A DNA stretch of 64,000 nucleotides from Porodaedalea pini (GCA_002794775.1 NBAY01000062.1:186001-250000), one strand, 5' to 3'; shown: positions 22,101-30,756, numbered from the stretch's first letter. Numbers and translations: made by a program. Notes: a model not told the origin generated them from the sequence alone.

Positions 22101-23284
22101 CACAAGGTAGAACAAGATTGTATAATGTAATTGATCTGAACAACTGTCAGAATCATCAGTCATATTATACTTGTCTTTCTAGAAGTTCTTCTGCAGAGGG
22201 AACTATAATATTACAGGGCTTTGATAAAAACAAGATCATGAGTGGCATTAGTGGATATCTAAGACAAGAATTCAGAGAGCTTGAAATTCTTGATGAGCTG
22301 ACTAATGAAAGATATGAGAGAAGACTTCCATCATATGTGAATGCACATACAAGAGGTGTACTATTGAGACAATATATGAATTACAAAGGATCAAATCACC
22401 AGCCTTCTTATTTACACTCTGCAATTGCTTGGATAGATGAGCTTGTTCTTTCAGATGATAAATATAGTCAATGGAATTCATGCTATGTAAAGACTAATAT
22501 AACTGAGATAAATGAGCAGAAAGTAGATAAAAAAGATGAAGAAATAATGCTAAATAATAAAACTAAAATATCTAGTGAAATATTAGCTAGTACATCATAT
22601 TTAGGGAAAAGAAATAGTAACAATGACAGTGAAAGCTCTACCTTAAATACTCCAAGTAAGCGACATAAAGCAAGTGAATATAATCAAAACAGTGCAAGCT
22701 CATCACCTTTAGGACTAAAATGGGATTCAGTAAGTTATAGTTGTGCTTATGACTCTGTATTGCCTATTTTATTCAATTTGTACATAGAAGACTATGAGAG
22801 GTGGTATAATATATATTCACATTATCAAATTAATTTGCATGATCATTTTCAAAGGGTAACAAATTCAATAAGCAGCTTTGAAGAAGAAAGGGATGCCATT
22901 CATCACAAACTTTTCAACCAGAACATACATCAATTTCCATTAGGTCATAGATTAACAGCTGCAGCCTCTGTTGTGCAGAAATGCCTAGAAGCAAAAGAAC
23001 CTGTAATATATAAGCAAAGTCAATGTATTAAATGTAATAGATCTAAACAAAGTCTTTTATTATCCTCATTTATTCCATGTTTTACAGAAGACTTTAATAC
23101 AGCTCCTGAATGGTATTCATTTAGTAGTCAATATAAAAACATCAATACATATCCCTCTATTCAACAATGGCTTAACTATTACTTTGGTTCAATGTCAGTA
23201 ACATGTAGACAATGTCAAATGGATTATATAGCTGACACTAATGTACAATCTCATATCAGTGAGTCAACAAATGTTGTAGCTGTG
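16109..23284 (+). pseudogene. Helitron Rep/helicase protein, copy 1, first part
   Basis: One frame runs from ATG 16109 to the gypsy insertion at 23284, with only three in-frame stops (TAA 16586, TGA 18023, TGA 20276). The order is a low-complexity N-terminus; a Cys-containing DUF6570-like region (CNVCLTKLSKREIP); and the Helitron N-terminal/Rep domain with an HUH motif (LTLHLHLLLW, 18641-18670) and a downstream catalytic-Tyr region (CYVTDYITK, about 19217). Then comes a PIF1-type superfamily 1 helicase: Walker A GGMGGTGKS (20831), Walker B FLDEVSM (21073), motif III GDFAQLPP, motif VI YYTCLSRSSSAEGT. The C-terminus starts a cysteine-protease-like domain (SCAYDSVLPILF, Cys codon at 22742). Such proteins nick DNA and drive rolling-circle transposition. 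The last 91 codons lie at 29484-29756. Confidence 0.92.
16246..16330 (+). repeat. 15 bp minisatellite in the Helitron N-terminal region
   Basis: About five units of the form tgaccctagaaggtc / cctggaaggct follow head to tail. More diverged units occur to about 16400. In the Helitron frame they encode DPRRSCPGRLNPGRFDPRR; 15 bp units keep the frame when copy number changes. Confidence 0.7.
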
Positions 23285-23673
23285 TGTTAGGCGGGAGCCC
23301 GGGAGACGGCTCGGACTGGGCAGGCCTCGGCTGACTGTCGTCTGGGACGTGCTATACTCGAGCGTAGACTCGGGACACGCTTACTCAGGCTAGGTCGTCG
23401 CGGAGGTAAGAGGATTAATACAAGTCTAAACTAATACAAGGGGGACGAGTCTCACCTAGGTCGTCGCGGAGGTAAGAGGAAAAGCAGAACAAGGAGTTCA
23501 TGCGATTCCTGAGACCTTATATAGCGACGACCGTGAGACTATATTACCTAACATTACATAACGAGTGGGAATGGAACGAATGAAGGTAGTGTGGGAATGA
23601 TTGTGTAAGATGGGTAAATATAATGAAAAGGACGAATATAATAAAGGAAAAGGTGAAAGTTCAGGTTCTAACA
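23285..23673 (-). repeat. Gypsy 3' LTR (element 1)
   Basis: TG..CA ends (tgttagg..tctaaca). A 24 bp direct repeat occurs twice inside (23391-23414 and 23457-23480). The left edge touches the target duplication CTGTG; the right edge touches the pol stop codon at 23674. Confidence 0.95.
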
Positions 23674-26600
23674 TTACCCCCCCTTCAAGGTTGGGCGTCC
23701 CGACCAACCATGATCGCGGTCGTCAGGCTCGGTGTCGACGAAGAGCGGACGGAGTCGTTGACGAGGGATGTCGAGTTTCCGAGGTGCACCGGGATGTTTG
23801 AGGTAGAACTCAGCGATCGCCTCCTTCGCGTTCTCGCCGAAGTCCGTCTCAGGCTGCCAAGTAGGTTCATTGTAGCCGACCCACTTGACAAGGTACTGTA
23901 GTTTCCCTCGGTGCAGACGTGAGTCTAAGACTTCCTCGAGTTCGTATTCCTCCTCGTTGTCGACGATGTCTGGCGGCGGCGGCGGCGGTTGCTTCTGGCT
24001 TTCAAAGGACGGTTCGACGGCGGGTTTCAACAGGGCTTCGTTGAAGACAGGGTGGACCTTTTTCCATCGTTTCGGGAGTTTGAGCTTGTACGCGCTCGCT
24101 CCTACCTTGTCGACGATGTCAAAGGGGCCGTACCATTTGTCTGCGAGTTTCTTCGTCGGCGAGTCCGTACTGATGTTTCGCCCATCAAGGAAGACTTTGT
24201 CTCCAGCCTTGTACTCCACCGAAGCTCCTGCTGTCCGGTCATGGTAGCACTTCATGTCCTCTGCTGCCTTGACTAGATTGTCCTTAGCAACGCGATGAGT
24301 CTCCTTGATGTGCTTGGCGAATTCTTCCGCCGACATGTTGGCAGAGGAAGTTCGTACGGTGTCGAAGCTCATAGGGTGACGTCCGGTGTTTGCGTAGAAG
24401 GGTGACATCCTTGTCGCTGAATGTTCGCGGTTGTTGTAGGCGAACTCTGCGAGGGGGAGCCAGTCCTTCCAGTCCGATTGCCGATGATCGACAAAGAGCC
24501 GGAGGTACTGTTCGAGCTCTTGATTGACGCGTTCCGTCTGACCGTCCGTTTGTGGGTGGTATGCCGTTGACGGGTTGCCTTCGATGTGTAGGAGTTTGTA
24601 TAGCTCCTTCATCATCGACGCATCGAACTGTGTGCCTCGGTCGTGGATGATCTTCTTCGGTAGGCCATGGAGGCGGAAGACGTGGTCTCGGTATAACTGA
24701 GCCATGCCTTCCGCTGACAGTTTCGTCGTCGTCGGGATGGCATGCATCTGTTTCGAGAATCTGTCCACGAAGACGCAGATTGCATTGTGTCCCTTAGAGT
24801 CCGGGAGTTCTCCGATTAGGTCGACCGTGACGATCTCCCAGGGACCTTCAGGGATCGCGTTAGGATGAAGCGGTCTCAACCTCGACGTTCTTAAGGCTTT
24901 CGTCCGTTGGCAACGGTTGCATCCTCGGACGTATGTTCGGACATCGGAGAACATTGACGCCCACCAGAAGTCTCGACGTACCAGTTCGACCGTCTTCGAC
25001 GATCCAGGATGTCCTGCCAGGGTCGAGTCGTGGTACTCCCGCAATACCGCTTCCTTCATCGTCGACGGCACGTACACCTTGCCTTTCATCCGCCACAACC
25101 CGTCGACCTTCACCATATTCGTCGGCCTCTCCGACTCGTCTTGCGCTCTCTGCGCCTCACCCACTCGTTCCAACATTTCATCACGCGACGTCCTTACCAC
25201 CCCACGGTTCAGCCATTTCTCCTTGATGAACACGACGCCGTCATTGTCATCCTTGCCCTGATCATAGCCCGCCTTGCGTGACAGCAAGTCAGCCTTGCCC
25301 ATTGTCTTCCCCGACTTGTGTTCGAGGTGGAAGTCGAATTCCTCGAGTTCGGTTCGCCAGCGAGCTTGACGATAGCTCAGCTTCTGCGCTGACCTGAAGT
25401 AGGTGAGGTTGGCGTGGTCGGACCAGATTTCAATTTTGTGGCGAGCGCCAAGGAGGTATTGCCGCCACTCCTTGAGCGCTGAAACGATCGCGAGCATCTC
25501 CTTGTCGTAGATCTCGTAGTTTCGTTCCGCCGGTTCAAGTGCCTCTGACCTGTAGGCGATCACCCTCCACTTCCCTTCCTGCTTCTGCAACAACACACCA
25601 CCGAGCGCAAAGTTCGATGAGTCCGCTTCTACGCGGAAAGGGCCCTCGTCATTGGCGATGGCTAGGACTGGAGGTGAGCAGAGACGTCGTCTCAGCTCCT
25701 CGAACGCTTCCTGCTGTTCGGTCTCCCATACCCAGTCCTTCTTGCCCGTTAACGATGTCAACGGTCGGACCACCTTGCTGTAGTCCTTAATAAACCGTCT
25801 CAGCCAGTTTCCCATGCCGAGGAACTGTTGCAGCTCCTTGAGGTTCCGTGGGACTGGCCAGTTCGCAATCGCCTCCGTCTTTGCCGGGTCAGCCCTGATC
25901 TCTCCATTGCCGATGATGTGGCCGAGGTATTTGACGACCTTGGCGTCAAACTCGCACTTTTCTGGCTTCAGGTACAGGCCATTCTCTCGGAGGATCTGGA
26001 GTACGCGCCTCGACGTGTCGATATGCTCCTCAATGGTTTCCGAGAGGATCAGGATGTCGTCGAGGTATACGATGATCAAGTTCGCATAGATTAGGTCCTT
26101 AAAGATGTGGTTGACAAAGGCCTGGAACGTGGCCGGCGCGTTGCAAAGGCCAAAAAACATGACCGTCGGTTCGAAGAGGCCCATGTTCGTGCGAAACGCT
26201 GCTTTCCATTCGTCACCCTCGCGGATCCGGATATTGTAGTACCCCCAGCGAAGGTCAAGCTTAGTGATGTATTTCGCTTTCTTGACCTTGTCGACGAGTT
26301 CGTCAATGAGAGGGAGGGGATACTTGTTCTTGATCGTACCGTCATTGAGCTTACGGTAATCCTGGATGGGGCGTAGCGATTTGTCGGCCTTCTTAATGAA
26401 GAAGAAGGGTGACGCCATGGGCGATATCGACCGTCGAATGCGACCCGACTTCAGGTTCTCATCAAGGAAGTCCTTGAGTGACTGCTGCTCAGTTGGCGTG
26501 AGCGGGTAGATTTTACAGTCGCTCGGTTTGAAGTCGGGCTTCAAGTCGATGACATGGTCCCAGGGTCGGTGTTCCGGCAGCTTCTCGAAACCTTTTTCGC

Positions 26601-27264
26601 TGAAAACGTCGGCGTAGTCGTTGAGGTATGCGGGCCAGGACGTCTTGTCCATTCGCATCTCACTCACCCTCCTCATCTGCTCCACCACCTTCTTCACCTC
26701 GCCTAGGTCCTCCACCGGCTCCCTCTCGATCGCACATTCTTCTGGACAGCGGGTGAATTCGATTGAGCCCGTTTTCCAGTCGACCTCCGGATTGTGACGT
26801 CGAAGCCAGTCGTACCCCAGGAAGATGTTCGATGACGCTAGGGACGTTACTGCGAGAACGATCTTCTCCTGATGACGGTCGATCATGAGTTCGACGTCAA
26901 CGTACTCCTCGATCAATCCGGCCTCATTGTGCGTGCCATCGGCGTTCAGCACCGCGAGGGGTCGAATGTAGCGTTTCGTTTCCAACCCGTACCTCTCGAC
27001 GAACCTGACGTCGATGCAGGATCCCGTGCATCCCGAATCCACAAGGGCATGCGCATCTACCTCTCTCGCCTCACCAGCTATTTCATGCTCGACGGTCAGG
27101 AGAAGGTCCAGCTGGCGTCCGCCAGTTCCTCTCATGAACAGTTGTTCGTACTCTTCATTCTTGTTCACACCGGTGGAGACTTCGTAATCGGGAAAACCAT
27201 CGACGTTGTTCGCATCTACGTATTGTACAAACGGTTGGTTATATTTTAGCGGATCCGGATTCAA
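23674..27264 (-). CDS. pol: Gypsy pol polyprotein (element 1)
   Basis: 1196 codons without a stop. Protease DSG at residues 76-78 (ALVDSGCTGS). Reverse transcriptase with FGLCNAPATFQAF and the YLDD active site, near residue 400. RNase H with EADSSNFALGG, YDKEMLAI and SDHANL. Integrase with an HHCC zinc site (HPGSSKT..CNRCQRTK) and the D-D-E core (VDLIGELPD, HDRGTQFD, HPQTDGQTERVNQELE). GPY/F motif (KWYGPFDIVDKVG). C-terminal chromodomain (LQYLVKWVGYNEPTWQPE), known in chromoviruses to guide integration to chromatin. There is no ATG: the frame is already open upstream, overlaps the end of gag, and is -1 relative to it, so Pol is expected as a Gag-Pol frameshift product. The stop codon abuts the LTR. 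Confidence 0.96.
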   Translation of the reverse strand: MNPDPLKYNQPFVQYVDANNVDGFPDYEVSTGVNKNEEYEQLFMRGTGGRQLDLLLTVEHEIAGEAREVDAHALVDSGCTGSCIDVRFVERYGLETKRYIRPLAVLNADGTHNEAGLIEEYVDVELMIDRHQEKIVLAVTSLASSNIFLGYDWLRRHNPEVDWKTGSIEFTRCPEECAIEREPVEDLGEVKKVVEQMRRVSEMRMDKTSWPAYLNDYADVFSEKGFEKLPEHRPWDHVIDLKPDFKPSDCKIYPLTPTEQQSLKDFLDENLKSGRIRRSISPMASPFFFIKKADKSLRPIQDYRKLNDGTIKNKYPLPLIDELVDKVKKAKYITKLDLRWGYYNIRIREGDEWKAAFRTNMGLFEPTVMFFGLCNAPATFQAFVNHIFKDLIYANLIIVYLDDILILSETIEEHIDTSRRVLQILRENGLYLKPEKCEFDAKVVKYLGHIIGNGEIRADPAKTEAIANWPVPRNLKELQQFLGMGNWLRRFIKDYSKVVRPLTSLTGKKDWVWETEQQEAFEELRRRLCSPPVLAIANDEGPFRVEADSSNFALGGVLLQKQEGKWRVIAYRSEALEPAERNYEIYDKEMLAIVSALKEWRQYLLGARHKIEIWSDHANLTYFRSAQKLSYRQARWRTELEEFDFHLEHKSGKTMGKADLLSRKAGYDQGKDDNDGVVFIKEKWLNRGVVRTSRDEMLERVGEAQRAQDESERPTNMVKVDGLWRMKGKVYVPSTMKEAVLREYHDSTLAGHPGSSKTVELVRRDFWWASMFSDVRTYVRGCNRCQRTKALRTSRLRPLHPNAIPEGPWEIVTVDLIGELPDSKGHNAICVFVDRFSKQMHAIPTTTKLSAEGMAQLYRDHVFRLHGLPKKIIHDRGTQFDASMMKELYKLLHIEGNPSTAYHPQTDGQTERVNQELEQYLRLFVDHRQSDWKDWLPLAEFAYNNREHSATRMSPFYANTGRHPMSFDTVRTSSANMSAEEFAKHIKETHRVAKDNLVKAAEDMKCYHDRTAGASVEYKAGDKVFLDGRNISTDSPTKKLADKWYGPFDIVDKVGASAYKLKLPKRWKKVHPVFNEALLKPAVEPSFESQKQPPPPPPDIVDNEEEYELEEVLDSRLHRGKLQYLVKWVGYNEPTWQPETDFGENAKEAIAEFYLKHPGAPRKLDIPRQRLRPLFVDTEPDDRDHGWSGRPTLKGG

Positions 27265-27299
27265 AGTCTCTTGTTCTTCTCGGTCAGTCGCCCCGATGG

Positions 27300-28481
27300 C
27301 TACGCCTGACCATTCGCAAAACCCTGCGAGTCGACGACCTCTTCGTTATCGCCTTCTTCCTCCACATAGTCCTCCACCGTCGACCTCCGAGTGTCTACGA
27401 CTTCCTCGAAGGCCGACTCCTTCATCGCTCCGAGCTCGTCGGCGAGGACACGACGTTCGCCTGGCGCCATCAGTTCCAGCATGCGCTGGATGATCGGTTT
27501 CGCCTGTGGGCACTTGTCTTTAAAGTGGCCCAGCCCACCACAGATCCAGCACGCACGTCGTCGTTGTGCCTCGTTCATTGAGACGTCCATCGGTTGACCA
27601 GCGCCTCCAAAGGTGACGCCGGTCGCATCGCGTCTGTCGACGTGAGGGGCCGCTATCTGACGGCGAGCTGGGGGCGCTTGTTGTGGTAGGCGAGGAGGGG
27701 GAAGAAAGGCGCGTCCTCGTTGGATAGCGCGAATCTGCTGTTCGCTGCGGTCTATTTCAATCGCCTTGTTCTTCCAATCCTCGTATTTCGTTGGGACTGG
27801 CGTCGACCTTAGCACTCCACGGACCACTTCGATGTTCATCGCCCGCTTGAGGCGATCGCAGATGACGCTGTCGTCTTTCAACTCGGCGCGCTTAATTATC
27901 ACGTCGAACTTCTGGAAGAACTCATCTGCGGTTAGGTCCTTCTGAACCTTATCTCGGAAATCCTTCAGCGCTTTCTCCTTGCGATCCGGGTCATCGAACG
28001 AGGCGTCGAGTCGTTCCTGGAATCTTTCCCAGCTGTCGGTGAAGGTGACGATCCCCGACGTTGTCGACTCCTCGACGTAGTTCTGCGCCCACGTTGCCGC
28101 ATTACCACCCTTCAGGTAGGAGAGAGCTACATAAATCTTACTCTCTGACGTAGGGTATCGACTTGGATTTGCGGATACAAAAAGGAGGACTTCACGTCTG
28201 AAGTCGAGGTAATCGTCGCCACCAGTGAATTCTCGTGGCCGGGCGACATCTATGTTGGGGGTCGGGGGGTTAGCGGCCGCGACCGGTGCTGGGGCGTTGT
28301 TCGCCTGATGGGCGAAGGCATTCGCAACGATGGCCGCGATCTGCGCCATTTGCTGTTGGCTGAAACCTTCTGCTGACATCGCGGGTTCGGGTGCGGGTGT
28401 CGAAGGTTCTGGAGGAGTCGGCGGTGAGGGGTCTCTGTTGGTTTCGCGGTAAGGACCTGGGGTCGGTGGTAGGTTGACCAT
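27300..28481 (-). CDS. gag: Gypsy gag (element 1)
   Basis: Gag forms the virus-like particle and packages the RNA. From ATG 28481 the frame is 393 codons: a Pro-rich start, MSAEGFSQQQMAQIAAIVAN, a retrotransposon gag capsid region (YLDFRREVLLFVSANPSRYP, AATWAQNYVEE), and a CCHC zinc knuckle (CWICGGLGHFKDKC) near the end. The same frame stays open upstream for another 86 codons to a TAA at 28740-28742, with protein-like sequence (RWDPDRPGYVATNN) but no ATG. The related element has ACG where this one has its ATG, so the true start may be upstream (by splicing) or at MSAEGF. A slippery site lies just before the stop. Confidence 0.93.
   Translation of the reverse strand: MVNLPPTPGPYRETNRDPSPPTPPEPSTPAPEPAMSAEGFSQQQMAQIAAIVANAFAHQANNAPAPVAAANPPTPNIDVARPREFTGGDDYLDFRREVLLFVSANPSRYPTSESKIYVALSYLKGGNAATWAQNYVEESTTSGIVTFTDSWERFQERLDASFDDPDRKEKALKDFRDKVQKDLTADEFFQKFDVIIKRAELKDDSVICDRLKRAMNIEVVRGVLRSTPVPTKYEDWKNKAIEIDRSEQQIRAIQRGRAFLPPPRLPQQAPPARRQIAAPHVDRRDATGVTFGGAGQPMDVSMNEAQRRRACWICGGLGHFKDKCPQAKPIIQRMLELMAPGERRVLADELGAMKESAFEEVVDTRRSTVEDYVEEEGDNEEVVDSQGFANGQA
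27318..27324 (-). promoter_or_regulatory. -1 frameshift slippery site between gag and pol (element 1)
   Basis: The minus strand reads G GGT TTT in the gag frame, a perfect X XXY YYZ heptamer, 18 nt before the gag stop. Slipping back one base enters the pol frame, which has no stop or ATG before residue 1 of pol. The same heptamer is at 59507-59513 in element 2. Confidence 0.75.
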
Positions 28482-29077
28482 AGACGTTGACGGTGCAGGT
28501 GACGACGGAGCGGCTGGGGGCCACCTTGCTCTCCTCCCTCGTTCGTCTGATGAATACCAGCTGCGCCGGATTTCACTCCACCAGATGTCGTGAGTGACGC
28601 CGCTATTATTGGTCGCGACGTAGCCTGGTCGGTCTGGATCCCAACGGGCTGAAGCAGGAAGGGCCCGTTGCTGTTCGTCGGTGAGATCTATCTTGACGTT
28701 GGCGGAGGGACAGGGATCGGTTGCGCGTTCGATCCGGGGTTACGCCAACGTTGAGCGGGTTCATCAGCGAAGTTGATGACGAGGCGGTAGGATCCGAGTG
28801 AGATTACAAACGAGATTGTCGTCGAAGTTTGGACTCGTCTTGTTACCCACGTCCACGTTAGGTGCGTGCTCCACCAGAGACTAATTCGTAGAGCCAGGGT
28901 CGGGAAATGTCGGTTGATATATTTATGTAATACACGAACGTCCGAAAACGTCCGGGCAGGGTTGAGGGTTGTTGTTTAGGGGGTTTACATGTCAAGTCCG
29001 TCGAGGGGAGCGCTCCTCTAGACCGAGTGAAGGCGAGTCAACAGCGACGACTTACGCTGGGGATGAGCCTGGGTGAG

Positions 29078-29088
29078 GTTCTGCTTTT
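29078..29088 (-). other. Self-complementary primer-binding site (element 1)
   Basis: One base after the 5' LTR the sense strand reads AAAAGCAGAAC. This is exactly complementary to GTTCTGCTTTT in the LTR (29285-29295), about 31 nt downstream of the TATA box, where transcription should start. This matches the self-priming scheme of Tf1, in which the first bases of the mRNA pair with the primer-binding site. Confidence 0.75.
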
Positions 29089-29089
29089 A

Positions 29090-29478
29090 TGTTAGGCGGG
29101 AGCCCGGGAGACGGCTCGGACTGGGCAGGCCTCGGCTGACTGTCGTCTGGGACGTGCTATACTCGAGTGTAGACTCGGGACACGCTTACTCAGGCTAGGT
29201 CGTCGCGGAGGTAAGAGGATTAATACAAGTCTAAACTAATACAAGGGGGACGAGTCTCACCTAGGTCGTCGCGGAGGTAAGAGGAAAAGCAGAACAAGGA
29301 GTTCATGCGATTCCTGAGACCTTATATAGCGACGACCGTGAGACTATATTACCTAACATTACATAACGAGTGGGAATGGAACGAATGAAGGTAGTGTGGG
29401 AATGATTGTGTAAGATGGGTAAATATAATGAAAAGGACGAATATAATAAAGGAAAAGGTGAAAGTTCAGGTTCTAACA
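29090..29478 (-). repeat. Gypsy 5' LTR with promoter (element 1)
   Basis: On the sense (minus) strand there is a TATA box (tatataag, about 29321-29328), and about 31 nt further on GTTCTGCTTTT (29285-29295), the predicted transcript start. Ends are TG..CA. It abuts target duplication CTGTG at 29479-29483. Confidence 0.92.
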
Positions 29479-29483
29479 CTGTG

Positions 29484-29756
29484 CAGTTGTATAATTATGA
29501 GATTATAATTGATCATGAGGTTGTTATAAAATGTACACCATGCTTGAAAAAATACAAATTGCGAGGTCTGATTTATGGTGGTAACAATCACTTCACTTGT
29601 AGAATAATAGATAAGTCTGGATTGGTCTGGTATAATGATGGTATAACCACTGGCAGAGTTTCAAATGCAGAAAAGTATCTATCACAGTATAGTGATTATG
29701 AGCTTCATGGTGAAGGGAAAACTACAGCAGTCATTGCTCTATATGCTGTTATTTAA
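29484..29756 (+). pseudogene. Helitron Rep/helicase protein, copy 1, last part
   Basis: It continues the frame interrupted at 23284, after removing the gypsy element and one CTGTG, through to a TAA at 29754-29756. It contains a CxxC pair (KCTPC), LRGLIYGGNNHFTCRI (a His box like that of ubiquitin-specific proteases, His codon at 29589) and DKSGLVWYNDGITTG. With the Cys box at 22742 it forms the C-terminal protease-like domain. Copy 2 has this region uninterrupted (53746 upward), confirming the join. ORF callers wrongly start this piece inside the gypsy LTR. Confidence 0.9.
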
Positions 29757-29805
29757 TGTACAATACACAGTTTAAAGGAGGAGGGGTGGGGAGGTAGCAC
29801 ATCAT
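29757..29805 (+). mobile_element. Right end of Helitron copy 1
   Basis: The purine-rich sequence after the stop, ending ggtagcacatcat, matches the other copy (53699-53745, inverted) and diverges exactly afterwards. Both copies are followed by T if the end is set at tagcacatca. There is no clear CTRR end or terminal hairpin, so the end is defined only by comparing the two copies. Confidence 0.6.
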
Positions 29806-29901
29806 GGAAGATGACAAAACAGTGCCCTTGGGAGGCATAATAGTGGGGTAAATCTGTAGAGGAATATTATCATTATCTGTCCATAGTGCTTCATAGTTCA
29901 A
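29806..29901 (-). pseudogene. Ca2+-ATPase pseudogene, exon piece beyond the foldback element
   Basis: The minus strand reads ttgaactatgaag (possible 3' splice site), followed by cactatggacagataatgat and ctctacag. This resembles the ALRTDxDNTPLQ-coding segment that follows the actuator domain in vacuolar Ca2+-ATPases. It resumes the gene seen at 30757-31600. The right end of the Helitron cuts it at 29805. Confidence 0.5.
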
Positions 29902-30756
29902 TTACAGCCTTTTTCATAAGTCCTGCGACACGTGCATGTCACGTGAAGTGAGCCGCGTCAGAGCCAAAGTGTCGAAAAATTAGAATGAATGCCTATTTTC
30001 TCTGTGAATTCTGCACAGAACCTGCTCATTAAGTACTCAAAAAAAAGGCACGGTTCTCAGGAGAAGAAATATGTAAAATATGGAGCAATAAATTGACTGT
30101 GTAGGTGGGTGGAGATCAAACAAGTGCAGCTGGTCTGTTCTCTCACCCATTTCCACTGAGATTCAAAAATTATGGCTCCCCTACATCTACCTATAAAATT
30201 CTTTCCTGTGTCTTTAAATTAAGTATATGACTATATCAACAGCTCCTGCAAGTTTGAAGCCAATCCATTCAGTATTCATGGTGCAGCAGCAAGATTTGTG
30301 TTCTACTCTGCAAGACCTGTTGTGAGAAAAGGAGGGTGGAAAGAGCTTGAAGTGGAACACAAATCTTGCTGCTGCACCATGAATACTGAATGGATTGGCT
30401 TCAAACTTGCAGGAGCTGTTGATATAGTCATATACTTAATTTAAAGACACAGGAAAGAATTTTATAGGTAGATGTAGGGGAGCCATAATTTTTGAATCTC
30501 AGTGGAAATGGGTGAGAGAACAGACCAGCTGCACTTGTTTGATCTCCACCCACCTACACAGTCAATTTATTGCTCCATATTTTACATATTTCTTCTCCTG
30601 AGAACCGTGCCTTTTTTTTGAGTACTTAATGAGCAGGTTCTGTGCAGAATTCACAGAGAAAATAGGCATTCATTCTAATTTTTCGACACTTTGGCTCTGA
30701 CGCGGCTCACTTCACGTGACATGCACGTGTCGCAGGACTTATGAAAATGGCTGTAA
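29902..30756. mobile_element. Foldback element: near-perfect 407 bp inverted repeats
   Basis: The left arm 29902-30308 and right arm 30350-30756 are almost exactly complementary, around a 41 bp unique centre. The ends read ttacagcc and ggctgtaa. No coding capacity. It sits between two parts of the Ca2+-ATPase pseudogene, apparently in an intron. I could not find a convincing target-site duplication. Arms this similar mean recent origin or recent homogenisation. Confidence 0.85.

Larger units (their letters stand above)
23280..29483 (-). mobile_element. Apparently complete Ty3/Gypsy chromovirus inserted in Helitron copy 1
   Basis: The element occupies 23285-29478 on the minus strand. It is flanked by the 5 bp target duplication CTGTG (23280-23284 and 29479-29483). 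Helitron copy 2 shows the empty site. LTRs are 389 bp (23285-23673 and 29090-29478) and differ, by eye, at one position. Gag and pol frames are open. The domain order PR-RT-RNaseH-IN-chromodomain and the self-priming signals place it with Tf1/sushi-type chromoviruses. Everything visible suggests recent insertion; whether it still moves cannot be told. Confidence 0.95.

Noticed and set aside
23285..23673. 24 bp LTR repeats as a minisatellite
   Set aside because: Only two copies, separated by 42 bp and conserved in all LTRs, so this is part of LTR structure and not a separate repeat.
29406..29483. Start of a 116-codon frame within the gypsy LTR
   Set aside because: The frame joins LTR sequence to the last Helitron codons by chance. 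Copy 2 shows the true uninterrupted Helitron sequence.
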